This document shows positions 54,004 to 62,211 of a stretch of 64,000 nt of DNA, one piece after another (positions within the stretch are counted from its first letter, which is position 1; each line of letters starts with the position of its first letter). The translations under genes were made by a program, and so were the position numbers. The DNA is taken from the NCBI GenBank assembly GCA_951802425.1, contig OX637801.1, positions 1,240,001 through 1,304,000 of the forward strand, given 5' to 3'. The DNA comes from Clavaria fumosa (Eukaryota > Basidiomycota > Agaricomycetes > Agaricales > Clavariaceae). Under the pieces are notes generated by a model that was not told the origin of the DNA, made no database searches, and saw only the letters and a program-made list of their open reading frames with translations.

Positions 54004-55809
54004 GAGCTCCTTGTCATAGACGTCGTAGTTCTTTTTGGCTGCCGTGAGGGCCTCGGAGATGTAGTCGACCGGTCTCCAGGTCCCGTCGGGCTGCTGCTGG
54101 GAAAGAACTCCACCTGTCGCGAGGTTATTTGCGTCTGTTTCTACCTTCCACCTACCCGTATCCTGGGGTAGAGCGAGGACCGGGGCTGAAACGAGCGCTC
54201 CTTTCACATCCAGGAAAGCCGTGACCTGTTTGCTCTGCCAGCACCAGGGGACATTACTGGTGAGCTTAAACAGGGGCTTGGCTCGCGAGGACAGGTTAGG
54301 GATAAACCTCTGCAGGTGGTTGACCATTCCCAGGAAACATTGGAGTTCCTTGACATTTCGGGGCTCTGGCCAGTTTCGGATTGCTTCCGCCTTGGCTGGG
54401 TCATGCTCGAGTTGATTGTGCGAGAGCCTGAGCCCAAGGTAGAATACCTCAGCCTTCTCGAACTCACACTTGCTCAGTCGGAGGCACAGTCCATTGTCGC
54501 AGAACCTCTGCAGGACTCAGTCCATCCAGTAACGGTGGGTCACGAGGTCGTCCGCGAAGATAATGACGTCATCGATATATGCGAGTATGTGTCTGCCGGC
54601 GATTTCTTCTCTCAGAATATGGTTCATAAATCTCTGAAAGGTCGTGGGAGCATTCTGGAGCCCAAACCACATTACCGTGGGTTCGAACAGACCTCGCAAT
54701 GTCAAGAAGGTGCATCTCTCCTGGTGTCCTTCCCACAACCTCATCAATGGAAACCCTCCCTTCACGTCAATCTTGGAAAAGATCCTGGCTCCACGCAGTC
54801 TGTCTACACAGTTGCGGATGCGTGGCAATGGGAACTTGTCTTTAATCAAAAACGAGTTGAGGCGTGAGTAATCGATGATGGGCCGGAGCTTGTCCTTTTC
54901 TTGCTTGAAAAAGAACAGGCTGGTGTAGGGGGATTTGGAGGGCCTTATCCTTCCTGAAGCCAGCTGCTCGTCGATCCACCTGTTCATTTCTGCCATTTCC
55001 TCCCTGGTCAATGAGTACAGCTTGGAGGATAAGTGCCCTGGGTCCTTGCGGAACTCGATCTTGATGTCAAAATTGGGTCGCAGTTTGGGCAACTCATCCC
55101 ACTTCGCCTCACTAAAGACTGTTGGTTATAGCGACAGCCAGTCGGGCATATTTCCAGAGTCTGAAAAGCGAATGTCTATAGTCGTTTGTAGCACATTGTC
55201 CCATATACTGCCTTTAGGATAGGCCCAAGGACTTGCAAGGTGTGGGTCAAAGTGACAACTTGCAGGGCAGCGCTTGAAGGAGACCTTGCCTAGTGGCCAA
55301 TCGATCTCGGGGTTGTGTTTGGACAGCCAGTCATGCCCCAAGATGATCTTGTGTGACTTGGCTGTTCCAAGTAAGAAGTGTATCCACTCTTGGTGGTCTC
55401 CTGTTGTTAACAGGAGGTCGATGCCATAGCGGATGGGTCCACTCTTGTTTGCTGATCCATCCACGTTGTACACTTTGATCAGGTTCTGCAGTGGGACAGG
55501 TTCCAGTCCCAGTTCCTTGCACCAGGCCAGGTCCATGAAGCAATTAGTACACCCTGAATCAATCAGGACCTTAACACCTCCCCATTCAGCCGTGGTCAGA
55601 GTCTCAAAGTGTGCTGGTAGGGTCAACTCTCTCTTCTGTCTCTTTGGTTTCTCCTCTGTGACTTTTGCTGTTCTGTTGTCCTCAAGTTCGTTCGCGCTCC
55701 AAGCATGTCTCTGTTGCAAGATCGTGTATTTGGGTATACTTGCTACGGATACAGGGGCGGGGGCGGGAATGTTGCTTGTACTATTACAGAGACGCGAGCT
55801 CGGACTCAC
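54004..55809 (-). pseudogene. Element A protease-RT-RNase H part (broken)
   Basis: Minus-strand homology to element B: protease with VLIDSGCTNCFMDLAW and IILGHDWLSKHNPEIDW (55809-55126), a TAA at 55126-55128, RT from FDIKIEFRKDPGHLSSKLYSLT through YIDDVIIFADDL (55092-54517), a TGA at 54517-54519 opposite Arg in B, a further frame change, then the connection domain and the start of RNase H (KVETDANNLATGGVLSQQQ, YDVYDKEL), ending at the element B insertion (54008). Confidence 0.88.
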
Positions 55810-56876
55810 TGCGTCTCTTCTCCAAAACCCTGCTCCTGGGTAGGAGCCATTGGAGGCTGTTGTTGTTGTTGCTGGGTCTGCGGGGCACCAGCCATCTGTC
55901 TCTCTCTTTCGTAAATCGCGAGCCTGTTGCGGAGTAGGGCCAGTTCATTCTCGTATTCTTCCACCTCCACCGGGCCAGGCACCATTGCGCGAACCTGCGG
56001 CCTCAGGACATAGGGTCGTGTGTCCGGGAGGTGGCAGTTATGAGTGATGTGTCCTACCTGGCCACAGCGGAAGCATTGACGCTCGGCAGCAGGAGCTCGC
56101 GTCTGGTCCACGATCATCCTGTCACCGGCACCAGCGGGACGAGGGATGATCTGCGGAGCAGGGGCGCGTTGCTGCTGCTGTGGAGTGGAGGGGAAGCGAG
56201 GTGCAGGCTGCGGAGGGTTCGGATTTGGATAGCGCAGGGGAGTCGGGAGTGGTCGCAACTGTTGGAATTGGGGCAGGGCGGGGTGGCTGGCGTTCTGTTC
56301 GTGGATGATCACGTCCAGCCTTCTCTGCTGGGCATCCAGCGTTTCCACCAGTCCTTTCCACTGGGCGTAGGTGGTTGGCATTGGGTTTACGTTGTAGACC
56401 TGCATGGTCAGTCTCCAGTTGAGGTTTGACTCCAGCCAATGGATGAGCACATCAGAGTCATCGACTGGGTCCAGCTCCACCTTGCGCATCAGGGTCTCGA
56501 ACAATGCGAAGAACTCCGCGGCTTCTAGCGTGCCCTGCTTTAGCTTGGTGATGTCGTTTAGGGCGGTTGCGGTGATGTTAGGGTCATCGAAGGCCCTTCG
56601 CAGGTCCACGACAAAGTCTTCCCAAGTCCCGGCCACTCCAGCATTCAAGATCTCGTCACCCCACATGTTCGCCCATTCCGCTGCGAACCCTTCTCTGGTA
56701 ATCTTACTCAGCACAAACAGAATCTTGTTCAAATCATTGGCATAGAGCCCCTGGTTTCTCAGGAACTGTAGTCAGAGGGACCTAAGGAAGGTCTGGAAAC
56801 TCTTCTTATTTCCATCAAAGGATGGAATGGCTAGGTCCAGCCTCGGCATTGGGGCTGCAGGGACGGTGTCTGCCAT
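55806..56876 (-). pseudogene. Element A gag (one in-frame TGA)
   Basis: From ATG 56876 (MADTVPAAPMPRLDL, aligned with the start of gag in B) to TGA at 55806. It has capsid helices (ITREGFAAEWANMWGDEI, FFALFETLMRKVEL), a Pro/Gln-rich linker and a CCHC knuckle (CFRCGQVGHITHNC). A TGA at 56772-56774 falls where B has CGC (Arg in FLRSLRLLF). The protease frame begins in overlap with the gag stop, shifted by one base. Confidence 0.85.
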
Positions 56877-57627
56877 TTCGGGTACAGGCAAGGGCTGCGG
56901 TGAGGGTTCTGGCGGCGATGGACTCACGGGTTGGGGTCGCGGTTCCGGCTCTGGAGTCGCAGGTGACTGTGGTGGTGGTGGTGGCGATGGTGCTTGCCGG
57001 GCTAGGCACTCGTCTAAACTCGCGAAGTCTACGGGGGGCTCGGTATGAACTGGTGGTGCTGGGGGGGATGGGGTTGATAGGACGGGGGATGAAAATGAGG
57101 GGTCTGTATTCGTGGACAATGAACTGCTCAACTCTGAGGAGGGTAAGTTTGGTCTGGATCTCCATGGAAATGTATGTGGGTTTGTTCGTCGACTTGTCGT
57201 TGTCACTGTTTACATAGTCCTTGAGGTCGTCGAGGTTAATGTCGATGGTACTGTGTGCAGGCGATCTCGTGCCTGAGGTCACGGAATCCAGTAGGGCGGC
57301 TCTCAGTGCCTCTCTCAATCTCTCTTCTCGTTGGCTTTGTTCCTGCGTGTACAACCTTGCGAAATAAGGAGCAAGTCGTCTCTCCTCCTCAATAATCCAC
57401 AGTTCGAAAGGGCGCAGCTCTTGCGGTCTCAGTACCACAGTTTCCATCTCCGACATGTCGGATTCCGTCGGGGTGTCCAGGTAGAATTCTGTTCTTAAGC
57501 GGGTGTCAAAGTATCGGGCCCAATATTCATCCTCACCAAAATCTAGGACTGTGGTGAGCCACTCGTCCGTTATGTCTTCGTTACACGTCGGATATGCCAG
57601 GGTGTTTCTCTCGTCATTCTGTTGCAC
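56815..57627 (-). CDS. Element A upstream ORF of unknown function
   Basis: 270-codon frame between the 5' LTR and gag, overlapping the start of gag in another frame. Its first half looks protein-like: DEWLTTVLDFGEDEYWARYFDTRLRTEF and then ELWIIEEERRLAPYFARLYTQEQSQREERLREALRA (described here only in pieces of a longer acidic helical stretch) with Ser/Thr-rich continuation. The end, which overlaps gag, is low complexity. The old remnant at 35000-35503 retains the homologous DNA in broken form. I recognise no domain; it could be a Gag N-terminal extension joined by frameshifting rather than a separate gene. Confidence 0.5.
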   Translation of the reverse strand: MQQNDERNTLAYPTCNEDITDEWLTTVLDFGEDEYWARYFDTRLRTEFYLDTPTESDMSEMETVVLRPQELRPFELWIIEEERRLAPYFARLYTQEQSQREERLREALRAALLDSVTSGTRSPAHSTIDINLDDLKDYVNSDNDKSTNKPTYISMEIQTKLTLLRVEQFIVHEYRPLIFIPRPINPIPPSTTSSYRAPRRLREFRRVPSPASTIATTTTTVTCDSRAGTATPTRESIAARTLTAALACTRNGRHRPCSPNAEAGPSHSIL

Positions 57628-57697
57628 ATGACGGGCAAGGGGGAAAGAAAGAAGCTAGGTCAACCGGGGTTGACAGGGTCAAGGTAGCAAGGGGTGG

Positions 57698-57709
57698 ACA
57701 TTGAAATTG
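57698..57709 (-). promoter_or_regulatory. Element A primer-binding site (self-priming type)
   Basis: Immediately next to the 5' LTR. On the minus strand it reads CAATTTCAATGT, complementary over 9-10 bases to ACATTGAAAT/TTGAAATTG in the LTRs just downstream of the TATA box. Confidence 0.7.
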
Positions 57710-58622
57710 TGTCAGTCCGAGTCCCTCACAGAAGCGAGAAGGGGAAAGAAGCTCAATTTCAACATAGGGAAATACACACATTACAAGGGTACTGTCGGGC
57801 TTGTGACAGCAAAACCCCTTTGGTGTGCAAGGGTAGAGCGAAGGGTCTGTTCAGTTTCTAATGCTAGTCGATAGTCCTGGCGGACTTGTCTCTCGATATG
57901 CAGGGAATACTCCTGCAGTAGTCGAAGCGTCTGGTAATAAGTCTGGGGATTGGCTCGGAGTAATTGGTCCTTTATCCAAGTCCTTGTATACCTTTGGTAA
58001 TACTCGAACCGATAGAGGTTCTGCTCAATCGATGGGTGGCTGGTGAAACTCTCAGGAGGGATGACTTGCGACCTTAAAGGTGGGAAGACGAATCCTTCCA
58101 GTGCGAAGTTCTCAGCAGCGACGTTTGCTGTCAGACTTAGTTGAGGTCTCTCAAGTAAGTGTATAGATGAAAAGATCGAAGCTAGGGTACATGTGGGTCG
58201 GTCCCAGGTCTTATATACTCTAGCTATGGGCTGTGTATGATGTATGAGTCATTGATTAAATATCGGAATCTGATAGATGATCGGGAAAGCTGCGTGCTTG
58301 CACTGGAATGATGAGTCTGAGCAGTGTCAATCTTTGTGGGGATCTTGTGATGATGATGTCATCCGCGATCAGATAGGGTCCCCGCTTCGATGCATTACAT
58401 CACGTCGGCTGCAACTGATCTTGTTGGGGATATGATCGGAGGATCAGATGATCTGTGATCGAGCTATTCTGAGTCGTGATTACTTGATCGATCGGTGTGA
58501 TGCAGTGATCGAGTGAAACTGATCTCTGATCAGAGATCTTCTTTAGGGGTGATTGTGTCTGGTGGATAGGGGTTTGCCCAATCGAGGTCGAGATCAGCCT
58601 GTGGCGGTTATTGGATAAAAGG

Positions 58623-58964
58623 ATGGTCTTCCTCCTTTCGCCGTCTCTTCAGAGTCTGCCTGCTATGTGTTTCCAAGGTCACCACCTTGTCGAGTTCTTC
58701 CACAGCTCTTCCCTCTTCGCTCCCCGCACTGGGATCAAGCTCTCCTGCGACACCTTCCACTGGTGGGTTCAACTCGTCCCTGCCGATGCGGACCTCTACT
58801 GGGTCCTCGACCGATGCTTTGCCTGTGGGGATCCCTCCCACCTTGTCAAGGATTGCTCCTTGACTCAAGGTCCTTACCGACGTATTTGTGACCTTCTCGA
58901 GGACCCTCATGGTGAGTTAGCCGAGCTGCTTCTCTCTGTCTCCAGTAAGTCTGATTCTTTATAG
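58623..58964 (+). CDS. Small zinc-knuckle (CCHC) protein in element D
   Basis: From ATG 58623 to TAG 58964, 113 residues. The centre has FHWWVQLVPADADLYWVLDR followed by CFACGDPSHLVKDC, an exact C-x2-C-x4-H-x4-C knuckle as in retroelement Gag proteins. The C-terminal portion may be spliced to later exons: GT-AG pairs exist, and a Pro/Trp-rich or Ser/Glu-rich frame (59137-59451, containing PPAYSP and ending SWLSFV) lies downstream. I could not settle the joins. Confidence 0.5.
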   Translation: MVFLLSPSLQSLPAMCFQGHHLVEFFHSSSLFAPRTGIKLSCDTFHWWVQLVPADADLYWVLDRCFACGDPSHLVKDCSLTQGPYRRICDLLEDPHGELAELLLSVSSKSDSL

Positions 58965-59136
58965 ATTGGGACTGGGCTCCTCCCCATCCTCCCTCGCCGA
59001 CTGTCTGGGCCACCACCCCTTGGGGTGACCAAGGTACTTGGTACCAAGGTGGGCAGGATTGGGCTGAGATTGGTTCTGGTCCTGTACATCCGGCTTACCG
59101 TCCCCAGGTCCAGATCCCCAACCTCTGGATACCCCG

Positions 59137-59451
59137 TTGGTGGCGCCTCCTCCGTCGCCCTCCCTTCCTACCGTTGACCTCCCCCCCGCCTATTCCCCCC
59201 TCCCATCTCCTACTCTGGACGACGGAGGTTCTCTCGGCGCTGTGCGAGATCTGCGAGAGGCTGCCCTGGAGGCGGGAATCTGGGATGGTCAGTTTGCCTC
59301 CCATCCCTTGAGGGTAGCTCTCGGGTTCATGGGTGAGTCTGACTTCTCAGACTCTTCAGATGAGTCGTGGGAAGAGGAGTCTTGGGGGTCTGAGTACGGC
59401 ACCTCGGGCTCCTCCCTTGATGAAGAGGGGTCTTGGCTTTCTTTCGTGTAG
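59137..59451 (+). CDS. Possible downstream exon/ORF of element D (Pro/Ser/Glu-rich)
   Basis: Open frame to TAG at 59449-59451 coding for a Pro-rich start with PPAY and an acidic Ser-rich end (SDFSDSSDESWEEESWGSE). It is probably joined to the zinc-knuckle ORF by splicing, but the reading frame differs and the junction is not resolved. Confidence 0.3.
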   Translation: MVAPPPSPSLPTVDLPPAYSPLPSPTLDDGGSLGAVRDLREAALEAGIWDGQFASHPLRVALGFMGESDFSDSSDESWEEESWGSEYGTSGSSLDEEGSWLSFV

Positions 59452-60095
59452 ATAAGTATTGTACTTATCTTGCAATAAAATATATAGTTGGGGTTTAGCC
59501 CCTTGTTCGCCTGATTTGCATGGTGTTCCTTAAGTTAAAGGATTGAAATTTGCTGGCCTGGTAGTACGGACGACGCTTTCATGACAGGTACTATATATAT
59601 TGGGGAAGGGGGGCTGTGTAGGGGATGAGTCATAGGAGGGGGAAGGAGGCTACGCACTCTGAGTCATGTGGCATAGGGGAGGTAACATAAGGCAAAGGGG
59701 ATACCAAGTATGGAAGGTAGCGGCGAGGCACAAATAAGGGGAGGATGACAGAAGGAATGCTTGGCGCGGTCTTGGCTGCCTGAGGGGAGACCTCAATTAG
59801 TCTCGTTTAGGTTAGATTGATTGATGGGGGACATCAGAGGCATTATTGCTGATCTGCCTCCATCACGAATTGCAAAGCGTGGGAAGTCGCAAGGAACATG
59901 GGTGTGGGGCACGTGATGGGCGCTTATCGCTGGCCTGTAGGCACCTGGGGGAGTCGTGAAAGTGGGGTTAGGGTCGCAGATGGGCGCCTAAGGTCGTGGT
60001 TGATCACATGACTCCGTGCCCGTTCCTCGTCGTGAGTTCCTAGCGTGCTATGGGGTTCAGTGAGGGTGGCTTACGTAATGGATCCTGACACTTTC

Positions 60096-60150
60096 CCTAG
60101 GGATCCTGCACTTTCCCTAGGGATCCTGCACTTCCCACACTTCCCACACT
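60096..60150. repeat. Tandem ggatcctgcactttccctag repeat, right flank of the nest
   Basis: About two full units of a 20-bp repeat (gggatcctgcactttcccta), then degenerate cacttcc copies. It matches the left flank at 36095-36147. Confidence 0.7.
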
Positions 60151-60377
60151 TCCTGCACTTCATACAAATCAATGCCTATATTCTTACATTTCTACATTCT
60201 TACCTTCTTTCCTTATCACACACCTTCATTCATCAAGGCTACAAGCCCTATGACAGAGATGGATTTCATTTTGTAAACAATTGTAAACAACTGGGCACAG
60301 GTCAGATCATGTGATGTACAGTGCGGGAAAGTCGTTTGAATGAAGTCCATCATGGCAGAACTCCCCCACAACCCAAT

Positions 60378-60740
60378 ATGCAAGTAATCACCGACTCTAC
60401 ACGCACCTTATTAGAAGAGATACCTAAGCTCGCGAATATTCCTGCAATCCAAGGGCCGGAGGCCATTCTGAATGCGATCAATACACTTACCAACCGTTTA
60501 GTGGCCTCGTGTGTCCAATGTGCTCATGGCCGTCAGTTTTTACTTACTACATTTTACAGTGACACCAACTTGTTTGCAAGGACATGCAACTCTTTGTGTC
60601 AGTACCCCAACGACGAACTCACGCCACTTGTACATGCCACCACCAATCAAGTAATTGCCAACTTCCCTGACACGGTTGCTGCCGTGAACGCTCTCTCAGG
60701 CATGTCCACTTTTCTCGACCACCTAACAACTCCCTCATAG
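60378..60740 (+). CDS. Small hypothetical protein, probably lineage-specific
   Basis: Open frame of 120 residues from the first in-frame ATG. It starts MQVITDSTRTLLEEIPKLAN and continues IPAIQGPEAILNAINTLTNRL, then TNLFARTCNSL and VIANFPDTVAAVNALSG. The helical LLEEIPKLANIPAI/INTLTNRL pattern resembles small agaricomycete proteins of unknown function that I cannot name. A short intron may interrupt the middle (around 60530-60558), but the candidate is only 28 bp, too short to trust. Confidence 0.45.
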   Translation: MQVITDSTRTLLEEIPKLANIPAIQGPEAILNAINTLTNRLVASCVQCAHGRQFLLTTFYSDTNLFARTCNSLCQYPNDELTPLVHATTNQVIANFPDTVAAVNALSGMSTFLDHLTTPS

Positions 60741-61017
60741 CTTCTTTCAGGTGCAGATACAAATGCAATCCTCGTTGCTCTTAGCCGTCCTATCAATGGG
60801 ACTGTCCACCAGAGGCGTGGCCGACTTCTTCTCAGTATCGGGATCACAAAGCAGGCTGTTCTTAGGTAGTCATTGATATGTGTACTGGGGCATAACTTTA
60901 CCAGCGAATAGACATAAGCCTCAACATTTATGTGACTGATGTTGCTATTCATGATGTGCTTACCTTCCTTAGGGTCATCTCATCACATGTCATTAGACTG
61001 ACTTGTGAACTGCAACG

Positions 61018-62211
61018 ATGGACCGGCAATGGCTCGACAAAGCCATATCTACACAAGATCACTTGGCAAATGTAGCCCACCATCTCACCATCAGAGAACA
61101 CCTCCGTCATCGCGCGCGTGTCACCCCCGCACTCGCTCCAAAAGCTCATGCGGACCACTACTCTGTCACAGTCGGTGCCACGCCCTCCAACGCTTCAAAA
61201 AACCGCTGGGCCGGCGTACACCCCTACGACCGCACCCGCGTCATCCCCCCCAACCCAAACACTTCCAAAATCACCAACCACGACGACGAGAGCAACAACG
61301 ACGATGCCGGGGACCGCCCTTATCTGAACGCCAGCTGGGTGCGCGAGCGCGTCGGCGGCACCTGGTGGATCGCTTCCCAAGCGCCCCTCCCAAACACCGC
61401 GCACGCCTTCCTCTCGCTCCTCCTCGCGCCCGTAGCGAACCCGCACGCCCCACCCGCCGCCGCCGCACCCCAACCCGTTCGCACCGTCGTCCAGCTCACG
61501 CCCCTCAAAGAGGGCCGCGAGCGCAAGGCCGACCCGTACTTCCCCACCACCGTCGGCGAGTCCCTCGTCGTGCCCGCTCCGGACGGCCGCGGCCCCGCGC
61601 TAAGCGCCACGCTCCTCAGCGCCGAGACGCGCCCAGACGCGTGCTGCGTCCACAGCAGAGTCGCCGTCCTCCCCCTCCCCCCTACACCCGCCAGCGCCTC
61701 GTCCTCCTCGTCGTCGCCGTCAGCGCCGGCGCCCCAGCCCATCGTCTTCGACCACCTCTTCTTCGTCTCGTGGCCCGACCACGGCGCGCCCCGCGTAGAC
61801 GAGCGCCCCAAGCTGCTCGCGTTCATGCGTCTCGCCGAGCGCACCAACAAAGCGGCGGCGGCGGCGGCGTCCCGCGCGGACGGGCCCGCCAGCAGGGACG
61901 CCCCCTGCGCGGCGGACCCGCCCATCGTCGTGGGGTGCTCGGGGGGCGTGGGGCGCACGGGCTCGTACATCGCGCTCGCGTCGCTCCTGCGCGCCTACGG
62001 GCTGCTTTCGGACGCCCCGCCACCCCCAGCAGCGTCAGCGCCGCTGCCCGAGAGCCCGCTTGGCCCGCTGCCCGACGCGATCAGCGCGGACCTCGTCGCG
62101 CAGGAGGTGGACGCGCTGCGCGAGCAGCGCCCTGGCATGGTGGGAGGCCTCCAACAGCTGTCCCTGATCTACGGTGTGCTTGTGCTCGCGCTGACGGAGC
62201 GCGGGGGGTAA
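61018..62211 (+). CDS. Protein tyrosine phosphatase (classical PTP fold, variant P-loop)
   Basis: Single exon of 397 residues. Seen in order: KNRWAGVHPYDRTRV (the substrate-recognition region, usually KNRY), YLNASWV, ASQAPLPNT (usually TQGP/ATQGP), a WPD loop in FVSWPDHGAP, the P-loop VVGCSGGVGRTGS and a C-terminal Q-loop-like region (GMVGGLQQLSLIY). The catalytic Cys and Arg of CX5R are kept, but the invariant His before Cys is Gly, and Gln of the Q-loop is plausible at LQQ. Pro/Ala/Ser-rich insertions separate the blocks. GC content is high. Substrates cannot be inferred. Confidence 0.85.
   Translation: MDRQWLDKAISTQDHLANVAHHLTIREHLRHRARVTPALAPKAHADHYSVTVGATPSNASKNRWAGVHPYDRTRVIPPNPNTSKITNHDDESNNDDAGDRPYLNASWVRERVGGTWWIASQAPLPNTAHAFLSLLLAPVANPHAPPAAAAPQPVRTVVQLTPLKEGRERKADPYFPTTVGESLVVPAPDGRGPALSATLLSAETRPDACCVHSRVAVLPLPPTPASASSSSSSPSAPAPQPIVFDHLFFVSWPDHGAPRVDERPKLLAFMRLAERTNKAAAAAASRADGPASRDAPCAADPPIVVGCSGGVGRTGSYIALASLLRAYGLLSDAPPPPAASAPLPESPLGPLPDAISADLVAQEVDALREQRPGMVGGLQQLSLIYGVLVLALTERGG

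Larger units (their letters stand above)
57793..59586 (+). mobile_element. Element D: 1.8-kb TG...CA element with zinc-knuckle ORF
   Basis: Inserted in the 5' LTR of A; 5-bp TSD ggtac (57788-57792 and 59587-59591). Ends TGTCGG...ATGACA fit an LTR-type element. I see no terminal direct repeats, so it may be a solo LTR, a very short non-autonomous LTR element, or another integrase-mobilised class. It contains a GATC-rich stretch (58320-58560), two small ORFs and an AATAAA signal near 59475 close to the 3' end. Confidence 0.75.
36153..60090 (-). mobile_element. Element A: chromodomain Ty3/gypsy retrotransposon hosting nested elements
   Basis: Outer limits are TGTCAG (36153) and CTGACA (60090), flanked by the 5-bp TSD ctttc (36148-36152 and 60091-60095). 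The 3' LTR is 36153-36734 (582 bp). The 5' LTR is 57710-57792 plus 59592-60090 (also 582 bp), split by element D. Internal parts on the minus strand are an upstream ORF and gag (right), protease and reverse transcriptase, then after the element B insertion RNase H, integrase and chromodomain (left). The purine-rich tract GAGGAGGGGG abuts the 3' LTR. Several stops and frame breaks make it inactive. The chromodomain and self-complementary primer site place it with Tf1/sushi-like chromoviruses. Confidence 0.92.
57710..60090 (-). repeat. Element A 5' LTR, split by element D
   Basis: Two parts, 57710-57792 and 59592-60090 (the ggtac TSD repeated at 59587-59591), total 582 bp, equal to the 3' LTR. 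In the last 135 bp or so it differs from the 3' LTR at 14 places, all transitions. Confidence 0.9.
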
